A DNA stretch of 5,619 bases from DATLCI01 sp046714215 (lineage in GTDB: Bacteria > Acidobacteriota > Terriglobia > Terriglobales > Acidobacteriaceae). The stretch covers positions 1 to 5,619 of the forward strand of contig JBKKBM010000221.1 of NCBI GenBank assembly GCA_046714215.1, in the 5' to 3' direction. The notes beneath the pieces were generated by a model that saw only the letters and a program-made list of their open reading frames with translations, searched no databases and had not been told where the DNA came from. The position numbers were made by a program, and so were the translations under genes. Of the stretch, positions 1 through 5,260 are shown one piece after another (the stretch's first letter is position 1; each line of letters starts with the position of its first letter).

Positions 1-195
1 AAAGGCAAAGGCATGGTCACCCTCAACGACGCCTTGCTCACGCTGGTAAAGAGCAAGACCGTGGAAGCGAAAGAGGCTTACGTCAAAGCCGTCGATAAGG
101 TGAACTTTGAGAGCTTGCTGAAGCGGGAGAACCAGGACGTCAGCTTCATCACACCTACCGTGATAGCCGGCGCAGCCGCGTCGCCCGCGAAGTAG
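1..195 (+). CDS. pilT: Type IV pilus retraction ATPase PilT-like, C-terminal fragment (5' end outside window)
   Basis: The reading frame is open from base 1 and ends in TAG at 193-195, giving 64 residues of a protein whose start lies upstream. An ATG at 13 is in frame, but the codons before it (KGKG) continue the same pattern, so it is internal. The segment 'GKGMVTLNDALLTLVKSK' followed by 'EAKEAYVKAVDK..FESLLKR' matches, from recall, the C-terminal helical part of PilT-family ATPases: a Gly-Met followed by a helix, then a helix beginning with an acidic 'EA' turn. PilT hexamers hydrolyse ATP at the inner-membrane base of the type IV pilus to depolymerise pilin and drive twitching motility. 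None of the catalytic motifs (Walker A/B, Asp and His boxes) lies in this window, so the call rests on the tail alone. A PilU/PilB-like paralogue is possible. The last residues (ITPTVIAGAAASPAK) are low complexity and probably not conserved. Confidence 0.68.
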   Translation, partial: KGKGMVTLNDALLTLVKSKTVEAKEAYVKAVDKVNFESLLKRENQDVSFITPTVIAGAAASPAK

Positions 196-207
196 GGTTT
201 TGTCTTT

Positions 208-266
208 TTGTCATCCCGAGCGAGACGCGAGCCGTAGGTGAGCGCCGACGAGGGATCCCTACCCGC
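208..266. repeat. Intergenic dispersed-repeat-like element ('GTCATCCCGAGCGA...GAGGGATCCCT')
   Basis: Just after the pilT-like stop the DNA reads GTCATCCCGAGCGA (210-223) and, after a spacer, CGACGAGGGATCCCT (246-260). The two parts can fold back on each other through ATCCC (213-217) and GGGAT (252-256). From recall, 'TCATCCTGAGCGAAGCGAAGGATC'-type sequences are very common non-coding repeats between genes in acidobacteria and several other phyla. This copy looks like a diverged or expanded version with about 25 extra bases in the middle. No second copy is present in the window, so repetitiveness is inferred and not seen. It could also work as a weak transcript-end hairpin for the pilT-like gene. 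No clean U-tract follows it. Confidence 0.45.
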
Positions 267-309
267 GAGGCGAAGGATAATTAGGCGCGGAGCTCCGGCA
301 TTTAGATAG

Positions 310-329
310 CCCAGCCCGTCAGGGCTGGG
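310..329. terminator. GC-rich 8-bp hairpin between convergent genes; candidate bidirectional terminator or repeat arm
   Basis: CCCAGCCC (310-317) and GGGCTGGG (322-329) form a perfect 8-bp stem around a GTCA tetraloop. It lies 18 bases beyond the kdsA stop on the minus strand and 114 bases beyond the pilT-like stop on the plus strand, where a bidirectional terminator would be expected. Neither side has a run of T, so it is not a textbook intrinsic terminator. The preceding GGAGCTCC palindrome (289-296) and 'GCATTTAGATAGC' suggest that the hairpin may belong to a longer intergenic repeat covering roughly 281-331. Confidence 0.45.
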
Positions 330-347
330 TATGCGCGTTAAATTGGA

Positions 348-1190
348 CTAAGCCCCTTTAGGGCGACACGCCTTTTCCACCGCCAGCAACTGCTGCAACA
401 TCCCACGCAGATTCTTCAGGTCCAACGCATTGGCGCCGTCGCTCTTCGCCTCGGCGGGATTGTCATGCACTTCCATAAAGACGCCATCCACCCCGGCCGC
501 GACTGCCGCCCGCGAAAGGATGGGAATGAACTCCGGCTGACCTCCGGAGACGCCGTTACCTTGCGACGGCAACTGTACGGAATGGGTCGCGTCAAAGACC
601 ACGGGCGCGAACTCGCGCATGATGGAGAGCCCGCGCATATCTACTACCAGATTGTTGTAACCAAATGACGACCCGCGTTCGGTCAGCACTACTTTGTCGT
701 TACCTGCCTCGCGGACCTTGTTTACGGCATGGCGCATGTCCGCGGGGGCGACGAATTGTCCCTTTTTTACGTTGACGACGCGACCGGTCTTCGCCGCAGC
801 TACCAGTAGATCCGTCTGCCGGCATAAAAATGCCGGGATCTGGATGATGTCGACGATCTCGCCCACGCCTGCCGCGTCGTGCGCGTCGTGGACATCGGTC
901 AGGATGGGAATGCCAACCGTATCGCGAATCTTTTTGAGGATGCGCAGCCCTTCTTCTATGCCCGGCCCGCGAAAACTCGAAAGGGAAGTGCGGTTGGCCT
1001 TGTCATACGACGCCTTGAAGATCAACGGTACCTTTAGCGCTTTGGCCACGCCGGTAATGGCCTCCGCTATGGTCAGGGCGTGGGCTTCGCTCTCGATCAC
1101 GCACGGTCCGGCGATGAGGAACAACTCGCCGCCGCCGATGGAGAAGTCGTGTCCCGGGACTTTGAACGACCAATCTTTGATTGTTTTCAC
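348..1190 (-). CDS. kdsA: 3-deoxy-8-phosphooctulonate synthase (Kdo-8-phosphate synthase), metal-dependent type
   Basis: KdsA condenses phosphoenolpyruvate with D-arabinose 5-phosphate to give Kdo-8-phosphate, the first committed step to the Kdo sugar of lipopolysaccharide, in the cytoplasm. The 280-residue product is of normal length and is a single DAHP-synthase-type TIM barrel. Visible landmarks are 'FLIAGPCVIESE' (residues 24-35), 'FKASYDKANRTS' (58-69), 'FRGPG' (73-77), 'TERGSSFGYNNLVVDMR' (170-186), 'FDATHSVQLP' (199-208), 'FMEVHDNP' (238-245) and 'SDGANAL' (250-256). Cys30, His203, Glu240 and Asp251 correspond to the metal ligands of the Aquifex enzyme (Cys11, His185, Glu222, Asp233). 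Metal-independent enzymes such as that of E. coli have Asn in place of the Cys, so this should be the metal-dependent class. The start codon is GTG at 1190; an in-frame stop at 1214-1212 rules out a much longer form, and no strong Shine-Dalgarno sequence is visible. It lies 53 bases behind pyrG on the same strand, so it is probably co-transcribed. Confidence 0.95.
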   Translation of the reverse strand: MKTIKDWSFKVPGHDFSIGGGELFLIAGPCVIESEAHALTIAEAITGVAKALKVPLIFKASYDKANRTSLSSFRGPGIEEGLRILKKIRDTVGIPILTDVHDAHDAAGVGEIVDIIQIPAFLCRQTDLLVAAAKTGRVVNVKKGQFVAPADMRHAVNKVREAGNDKVVLTERGSSFGYNNLVVDMRGLSIMREFAPVVFDATHSVQLPSQGNGVSGGQPEFIPILSRAAVAAGVDGVFMEVHDNPAEAKSDGANALDLKNLRGMLQQLLAVEKACRPKGA

Positions 1191-1200
1191 AATTATGAGC

Positions 1201-1230
1201 TTGATCCGCTTTTATCCGCATTGATCCGCG
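1201..1230. repeat. Three tandem 10-bp repeats between pyrG and kdsA
   Basis: The 53-base gap between pyrG and kdsA contains three head-to-tail 10-base units: TTGATCCGCT (1201-1210), TTTATCCGCA (1211-1220) and TTGATCCGCG (1221-1230). The core T-ATCCGC is identical in all three. On the coding (minus) strand this reads as repeated GCGGATMAA-like units. From recall, phrases of the form 'CGCGGATGAACGCGGATAA' recur in intergenic DNA of many bacteria, so it may be a dispersed short repeat. It ends about 10 bases before the kdsA GTG and so occupies the place of its ribosome binding site. Confidence 0.6.
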
Positions 1231-1243
1231 GTTAAGTTTGGTT

Positions 1244-2911
1244 TTACTTTCTTGTCCGCAGGAACATCTCTTTCGTCGCTGCCTCATTCATCGCGCGACG
1301 CGTGTTGCGGTTATTGTAGGACGCGCCGACGAACGCCCGGAACAGCGGATGCGACTCCAGCGGCTTCGACTTGAACTCCGGATGGAACTGGCACCCGAGG
1401 AAATAGGGATGCTCCGCTTGCGGCAGCTCCACGATCTCGACGTAGGTGCCATCCGGCGTGGAGCCAGTGATCTGCAAACCGGCGCCAGTCAGCAGCGCCT
1501 CATACTCGCGGTTGAATTCATAGCGATGCCGGTGGCGCTCTGATATCTCAAGCTCGCCGTAGGCTTTATTCGCTAAAGATTCGGGAGTGAGCTTGCAGTC
1601 CCACGCACCCAGGCGCATGGTCCCGCCCAGCTCGTCGATGCCGCGCAGTTCGCGCAACTTATAGATGATGCGATGGGCCGTGCCCTGGTCGAACTCGCTC
1701 GAATCCGCACCCTCCAGGCCGCATACATTACGCGCATACTCGATGCACGCGGTCTGCATGCCCAGGCAGATGCCGAAATACGGGACCTTGTGCTCACGCG
1801 CATAGCGGATCGCGTTCAACATGCCCGCGATGCCGCGTTTGCCAAAGCCGCCCGGTACCAGGATGCCGTCAAAGCTCTCCAGTTGGGATTCGTAGCCTTC
1901 ACATTCCAGGCCTTCCGCTTCCACCCACACCACGTTGATCTTCAGGTTGTGGGCCAGCGCGCCATGCACCAGCGCCTCTTTCAGCGACTTATAGGAATCT
2001 TCATACTCCACATACTTCCCGATGATCCCGATATTCACCGTGTCCTTCGGGTTATAGACGCGGTGGACCAGGTCTTCCCACGCTGCGAGGTCGCGGTCTT
2101 TGGTCGTGCCTTCCATGCGCAGGTATTTCAGTGCGAGGGTATCCACATTCTCTTTCGCGAAGACCAGCGGCACCTCGTAGATGCTGGCCACATCTTTGGC
2201 GGTGATCACGGCGTCTTCTTCCACGTTGCAGAAGAGCGCGATCTTCGACTTCATGTCTTTGGAGAGGAAACGATCGGTGCGGCAGAGCAGGATGTCCGGC
2301 TGAATCCCGATGCTGAGTAACTCTTTCACCGAGTGCTGCGTAGGTTTGGTCTTCAATTCGCCGGCGGCCCCGATCCACGGCACCAGCGTCACGTGGACGA
2401 ACACCGTGTTGTCGCGCCCTAACTCCTGGCGCATCTGGCGGATGGCTTCGAGGAAGGGAAGCGATTCGATGTCGCCCACCGTCCCGCCGATCTCGACAAT
2501 GGTGACGTCGACCTCTTGGGCAATCTTCTTCATCGCCGCTTTAATCTCGTTGGTCACGGGCGGGATCACCTGGACGGTCTTGCCCAGGTAGTCGCCGCGC
2601 CGCTCCTTGGTGATGATCTGCTCGTAGTTCCGGCCGGTGGTCCAGTTGTTATCGCGGCTGAGCTTGGCGTGGGTGAAGCGTTCGTAATGGCCGAGGTCGA
2701 GATCGGTTTCCGCGCCGTCGTCGGTCACAAAGACCTCGCCATGCTGGAAGGGCGACATCGTTCCCGGATCCACGTTGAGATACGGATCGAACTTCATGAT
2801 GTTGACCTTCAGCCCGCGGCTCTCCAGCAGGCACCCGATCGAAGCCGCAGCCAGACCCTTGCCCAGTGAAGACACAACGCCACCCGTCACGAAAATATAT
2901 TTCGCCGACAT
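1244..2911 (-). CDS. pyrG: CTP synthase (glutamine-hydrolysing)
   Basis: PyrG converts UTP to CTP with ATP and glutamine-derived ammonia, the last step of de novo pyrimidine nucleotide synthesis, as a cytosolic tetramer. The 555-residue product has the normal length and two-domain order. The amidoligase (synthase) domain spans about residues 1-270, with the P-loop-like 'GGVVSSLGKG' (10-19), 'DPYLNVDPGTMSP' (42-54), 'GAETDLDLGHYERF' (66-79) and 'IGGTVGDIES' (141-150). Asp72 and Glu140 are at the same positions as the E. coli metal-binding residues. The class I glutamine amidotransferase domain spans about 293-540, with the oxyanion strand 'PGGFGKRG' (353-360), nucleophile Cys382 in 'FGICLGMQ', and His510/Glu512 in 'GCQFHPEFKSKP', so the catalytic triad is intact. 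The ATG at 2911 has a good Shine-Dalgarno sequence (AAGAGG on the minus strand, 2922-2917) five bases upstream. It leads an apparent two-gene unit with kdsA. That order fits function, since CTP is the co-substrate with which KdsB activates Kdo, and similar pyrG-kdsA pairing is known in other Gram-negative bacteria. Confidence 0.98.
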   Translation of the reverse strand: MSAKYIFVTGGVVSSLGKGLAAASIGCLLESRGLKVNIMKFDPYLNVDPGTMSPFQHGEVFVTDDGAETDLDLGHYERFTHAKLSRDNNWTTGRNYEQIITKERRGDYLGKTVQVIPPVTNEIKAAMKKIAQEVDVTIVEIGGTVGDIESLPFLEAIRQMRQELGRDNTVFVHVTLVPWIGAAGELKTKPTQHSVKELLSIGIQPDILLCRTDRFLSKDMKSKIALFCNVEEDAVITAKDVASIYEVPLVFAKENVDTLALKYLRMEGTTKDRDLAAWEDLVHRVYNPKDTVNIGIIGKYVEYEDSYKSLKEALVHGALAHNLKINVVWVEAEGLECEGYESQLESFDGILVPGGFGKRGIAGMLNAIRYAREHKVPYFGICLGMQTACIEYARNVCGLEGADSSEFDQGTAHRIIYKLRELRGIDELGGTMRLGAWDCKLTPESLANKAYGELEISERHRHRYEFNREYEALLTGAGLQITGSTPDGTYVEIVELPQAEHPYFLGCQFHPEFKSKPLESHPLFRAFVGASYNNRNTRRAMNEAATKEMFLRTRK

Positions 2912-2940
2912 CGGTACCTCTTCTTAGATTGTGTGTTGGA

Positions 2941-2973
2941 ATTGTGCGTAGAGCCGCAGTAGGGGTGCACAAT
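2941..2973. promoter_or_regulatory. Inverted repeat ATTGTGC-N19-GCACAAT in pyrG leader
   Basis: ATTGTGC (2941-2947) and GCACAAT (2967-2973) are perfect 7-bp inverted arms, extendable inward by two G-T wobble pairs. The element starts almost at the predicted pyrG transcription start and ends 29 bases before the ATG. It could form a leader hairpin in the pyrG mRNA or be a dyad bound by a regulator. It lacks a T-run, so it is not an obvious attenuator, and I do not recognise it as the site of a named regulator. The symmetry is seen directly; a function is inferred. Confidence 0.4.
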
Positions 2974-2975
2974 CA

Positions 2976-3003
2976 ATTATGGCAGAATTCCCGCTGGATG
3001 CAA
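2976..3003 (-). promoter_or_regulatory. Candidate sigma-70 promoter for pyrG-kdsA (extended -10)
   Basis: On the minus strand TTGCAT (3003-2998) and CATAAT (2981-2976) are separated by 16 bases. The -35 is weak, but the -10 matches 5 of 6 consensus positions and is preceded by TG one base away (TGC-CATAAT), an extended -10 that often compensates for a poor -35. Transcription would start near 2969, giving a leader of about 57 bases to the pyrG ATG. This is pattern matching only. Confidence 0.4.
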
Positions 3004-3016
3004 CTTCCATTCGCAA

Positions 3017-3050
3017 GAAAATCTACCGAAAATCTGCCGGAAAATTACGG
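3017..3050. repeat. Three helically phased direct repeats GAAAATCTnCC in divergent intergenic region
   Basis: GAAAATCTACC (3017-3027), GAAAATCTGCCG (3028-3039) and GAAAATTACGG (3040-3050) lie head to tail with a period of 11-12 bases, so each copy faces the same side of the helix. The third copy is diverged. The array sits upstream of the candidate pyrG promoter and 36-69 bases before the ATG of the secreted-protein gene. It is well placed to be a multi-copy binding site for a regulator of one or both divergent genes. No known regulator is recognised. Confidence 0.45.
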
Positions 3051-3085
3051 TTTGGCATCTAACATAGGGCACATACAACTATCCC

Positions 3086-4057
3086 ATGAAGACGCTTCTC
3101 CATCTGGTGCTGGCCGTCGCTTTTCTGATCCCGGCCCTGACGGTCTCACCGGCCTTTGCCCAGGCCCGCTCTAAACGTCTGATTCTTAAGGACGGTTCCT
3201 ACCAGGCGGCCACCAAGTGGGAGGTCAAGGCAGACCGCGTCCGCTACTTCAGCGCGGAGCGATATATGTGGGAAGAGCTGCCCAACTCCATGGTTGACTG
3301 GGCCGCCACCACCAGATTCGAGCAGGACTTGGCCGCCGGTCGGGTGAAGAATGAGGATCAGGAGCCGCCGGACCCATCGCTCGACGCCCCCGAGCCTGAA
3401 CCGCCGACCGTCGCCCCCGGCCTGCAGTTGCCCGACTCCAGTGGCATCTATCTGCTGGATCAGTTTCAAGGACAGCCGCGCCTGGTGGAAGTCGTGCAGA
3501 ACGGCAGCGAAGTCAACCAGCAGCGCGCCAAGAATATTCTGCGGTCGGTCATTAATCCTATCCCCAGCGGCCCTACGCAGACGGTGGAACTCAGAGGCGT
3601 GAAGGCGACGGTGCAATCGCACACGTTGCACCCGGAGTTCTACATCAACGTGAATTTCGATGCGCATGACGACAACTCCCCCGCTCCCCCGCTGCCCGCA
3701 GGGTTCGAGCGATTTCGCATCGTCCGTTTGGAGAAAAAAGATAAAGACAAGCTGCGCATCGTCAGCAACCTGAAGATCTCGCTGCTGGGCAAAGTGAAGG
3801 AGCGGCGTGACGTGGTCGCGACTAAGTCTGAGCAACTTACGAAAGACTGGATCAAGATTACCGCGCTTGAACCGCTGCTGCCAGGTGAGTACGCGGTGGT
3901 GGAACTGCTGAGCGACCAGCAGATGAATCTCTACGTATGGGATTTTGGCGTTGACCCGAAAGCGCCCGCCAACCGGCAGACCTGGTCGCCGCGCACCGTG
4001 CAAAAAACGGAGACCGGGACCAACGAGTCGCCTATCCTAAATCCCCGCAAAAAATAG
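3086..4057 (+). CDS. Secreted/periplasmic protein of unknown function, probably lineage-restricted to acidobacteria
   Basis: The function is not recognised. The 323-residue product starts with a clear Sec signal peptide: MKT, a hydrophobic core (about 4-20), then 'SPAFAQA' with likely cleavage after Ala25 or Ala27. This supports the ATG at 3086 as the true start, although no good Shine-Dalgarno precedes it. Mature residues 30-76 form a small module, 'RLILKDGSYQ' then 'KWEVKADRVRYFSAERYMWEELPNSMVDW', which from recall recurs at the N-terminus of other acidobacterial exported proteins. A Pro/Glu-rich linker (about 92-116) leads to a second, mostly beta-looking domain (about 118-290) beginning 'GIYLLDQFQGQPRLVEV' and ending 'LLPGEYAVVELLSDQQMNLYVWDFGVD'. 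The tail (300-323) is polar and probably disordered. There are no Cys residues, no lipobox, no further membrane segment and no catalytic motif that I can see. It is transcribed away from pyrG and convergent with the RodZ-like gene. An envelope-associated structural or binding role is a guess. Confidence 0.82.
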   Translation: MKTLLHLVLAVAFLIPALTVSPAFAQARSKRLILKDGSYQAATKWEVKADRVRYFSAERYMWEELPNSMVDWAATTRFEQDLAAGRVKNEDQEPPDPSLDAPEPEPPTVAPGLQLPDSSGIYLLDQFQGQPRLVEVVQNGSEVNQQRAKNILRSVINPIPSGPTQTVELRGVKATVQSHTLHPEFYINVNFDAHDDNSPAPPLPAGFERFRIVRLEKKDKDKLRIVSNLKISLLGKVKERRDVVATKSEQLTKDWIKITALEPLLPGEYAVVELLSDQQMNLYVWDFGVDPKAPANRQTWSPRTVQKTETGTNESPILNPRKK

Positions 4058-4081
4058 GTTGAGGGTTCCTGGCGAAAAACC

Positions 4082-4975
4082 TTACTGCAGTAGGCCTTCG
4101 GGAGTGAAGGTCAAAGTCCGGGTCTTCGGATCCGCGGGAAATTGCGGCAGCACCTGGCCGTTATAGGAGATCTCTACGCCCGCCGCATTCCCCAGTGTCA
4201 GCACCATCTGCTTGGTCGCGCGGAAGGAGCGGCTGGTACTCGGCGCGAGCTCTCCTTGCATCAGCAGCTTGCCATCGTCCCCTGTAATCTTGATCCAGGA
4301 ACGCTCCCGCGCATGGATCTGGAGCCGGAAGACCCCCGCCACCGGGGACGAGCCCGCGTCATCCGTTGAGGGCGCGGGAGACGATGGAGTCTCGGTCCTC
4401 GTGATGGCCGGCGTAACGGCCACTTCTGGATTCTTCACGGTTGACGCGGCCGCAGTCTTTGGCGCCGCCGTCTCAGAAACCTGCTGGGTTACAACACTGG
4501 GGGGTGCTGAAACTCCGGGCGCCAGCCCCGACGATTTGCCCGGCCAAAACTTCCAGCCCAGCACGCCCACGCCCACTAGCACCACGATGATCACGGCTGC
4601 GCGCATGAACCCGGCGGCTTGATCTGGCTGCGGAGTGGCTTCGGTGTAAGTCGAAGCTTCCACGCGGGACAGAACGTCGCACTGAGGTAACCCATTACTG
4701 GCCAATCCATTGCTGCCGTTGGTCGCGTGGCGCTGCTGTTTTTCCAGGAACGCGGCTTGAAAGTCGATGACGGCCTGTTCCTCGTCGATGCCGAGGAATT
4801 TGGCATAGGCGCGGACGAATCCTTTATTGAAGATGCCGCCGGGAAGCTTGTCGAAGTCTTCCTCTTCCAGCGCGCGCAACATCCGGCAGCCGATCTTGGT
4901 GGATTCAGCGATCTCCTCAAGGGAAATACTGCGCATCTCGCGCTCGCGCTGCATCCTTTCGCCAAAGCCGCCCAT
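4082..4975 (-). CDS. RodZ-like membrane protein: cytoplasmic HTH, one transmembrane helix, periplasmic RodZ C-terminal (DUF4115-like) domain
   Basis: The architecture is that of RodZ, a bitopic inner-membrane protein that binds MreB through its cytoplasmic HTH and helps maintain cell shape. Counting from the ATG at 4975 (297 residues), an Xre-type HTH covers about 6-75, with 'ISLEEIAESTKIG' and the family-typical 'LPGGIFNKGFVRAYAKFLGI' (44-63). A single transmembrane helix follows at about 124-143 (AAVIIVVLVGVGVLGW). Next come an Ala/Pro/Ser/Thr-rich linker (about 144-212) and a C-terminal beta domain (214-295) with 'WIKITGDDGKLLMQGEL' and a turn/strand pattern typical of DUF4115. The same frame opens further at ATG 5035 (317 residues), but the 20 extra residues do not look conserved and have no ribosome site. 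ATG 4975 has AAGAGG eight bases upstream and begins directly at the domain (MGGFGERMQ). A near-consensus promoter lies upstream. No mreB is adjacent, so a RodZ role is by architecture only; HTH regulators with the same layout are an alternative. Confidence 0.88.
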   Translation of the reverse strand: MGGFGERMQREREMRSISLEEIAESTKIGCRMLRALEEEDFDKLPGGIFNKGFVRAYAKFLGIDEEQAVIDFQAAFLEKQQRHATNGSNGLASNGLPQCDVLSRVEASTYTEATPQPDQAAGFMRAAVIIVVLVGVGVLGWKFWPGKSSGLAPGVSAPPSVVTQQVSETAAPKTAAASTVKNPEVAVTPAITRTETPSSPAPSTDDAGSSPVAGVFRLQIHARERSWIKITGDDGKLLMQGELAPSTSRSFRATKQMVLTLGNAAGVEISYNGQVLPQFPADPKTRTLTFTPEGLLQ

Positions 4976-4983
4976 ACTTCGCG

Positions 4984-4989
4984 CCTCTT
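4984..4989 (-). promoter_or_regulatory. Shine-Dalgarno sequence deciding the RodZ-like start
   Basis: AAGAGG on the minus strand lies eight bases upstream of ATG 4975. The alternative in-frame ATG at 5035 has only pyrimidine-rich and mixed sequence before it. This favours the shorter 297-residue protein and a leader of about 90 bases from the predicted promoter. Confidence 0.6.
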
Positions 4990-5070
4990 GATATTCGCCA
5001 GGCCATAGGGAGGCCTGCATCGTCTGTGGATTCATTGCGTCAGTCTGTGGAAAAACGGTGGAAAGCGGAA

Positions 5071-5099
5071 ATCATAGGTTGGAAGGTTGCTACTGTCAA
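5071..5099 (-). promoter_or_regulatory. Near-consensus sigma-70 promoter for the RodZ-like gene
   Basis: On the minus strand a perfect -35 TTGACA (5099-5094) and a -10 TATGAT (5076-5071, 5 of 6 matches) are separated by exactly 17 bases. Transcription is expected near 5064, upstream of both possible starts of the RodZ-like gene. This is the best promoter match in the window and suggests constitutive, fairly strong expression unless repressed. Confidence 0.7.
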
Positions 5100-5123
5100 A
5101 CCCAAAGTCCCCGTAACTCAAAG

Positions 5124-5141
5124 GTAAACAAAGAGTAAACA
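5124..5141. repeat. Two GTAAACA direct repeats one helical turn apart
   Basis: GTAAACA occurs at 5124-5130 and 5135-5141, with an 11-base period, between the two divergent promoters. A purine-only, G-rich stretch follows at 5141-5156. The arrangement resembles a paired binding site for a regulator, but the motif is short and AT-rich, so chance is a real alternative. Confidence 0.3.
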
Positions 5142-5195
5142 GGGGGAGGAGGGGAACGCTGCTACCGTATTCCCGTTACCTAAAGACTCAAAGAT

Positions 5196-5225
5196 TTGGA
5201 GTTGCCGGAAGCCTGCGCATATAAT
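5196..5225 (+). promoter_or_regulatory. Candidate promoter for the GAF-domain gene (perfect TATAAT)
   Basis: A perfect -10 TATAAT (5220-5225) lies 36 bases before the ATG of the GAF-domain gene. The only -35 at usable spacing is the weak TTGGAG (5196-5201, 18-base spacer). Transcription would begin near 5232, giving a leader of about 29 bases. The weak -35 leaves room for activator dependence. Confidence 0.5.
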
Positions 5226-5260
5226 GGCGCATCTCCGGGGTCGCCGGATCGGGTCCTTAC

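Noticed and set aside
694..1224. 176-codon plus-strand open frame over kdsA
   Set aside because: It is a shadow of kdsA, whose catalytic motifs are intact on the other strand.
1673..2320. 215-codon open frame on the plus strand inside pyrG
   Set aside because: pyrG is unambiguous and fully conserved here. The opposite frame has no recognisable domain or start signals.
3051..3070. Promoter for the secreted-protein gene around TAACAT (3060-3065)
   Set aside because: The -10 matches only 4 of 6 positions and no -35 is recognisable at proper spacing.
3146..4003. 285-codon open frame on the minus strand, antisense to most of the secreted-protein gene
   Set aside because: It mirrors the codon phase of a GC-rich gene. 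The translation is rich in Arg/His/Leu without domain structure, there is no ribosome site, and the plus-strand gene has a clear signal peptide and coherent composition.
4058..4081. Possible terminator in the 24-base gap between the convergent secreted-protein and RodZ-like genes
   Set aside because: Only short GGTT/AACC complementarity is present, with no stable stem and no T-run.
4976..5035. 20-residue N-terminal extension of the RodZ-like protein from ATG 5035
   Set aside because: There is no Shine-Dalgarno before 5035, the extension looks unconserved, and ATG 4975 has a well-spaced AAGAGG. It is kept only as an alternative.
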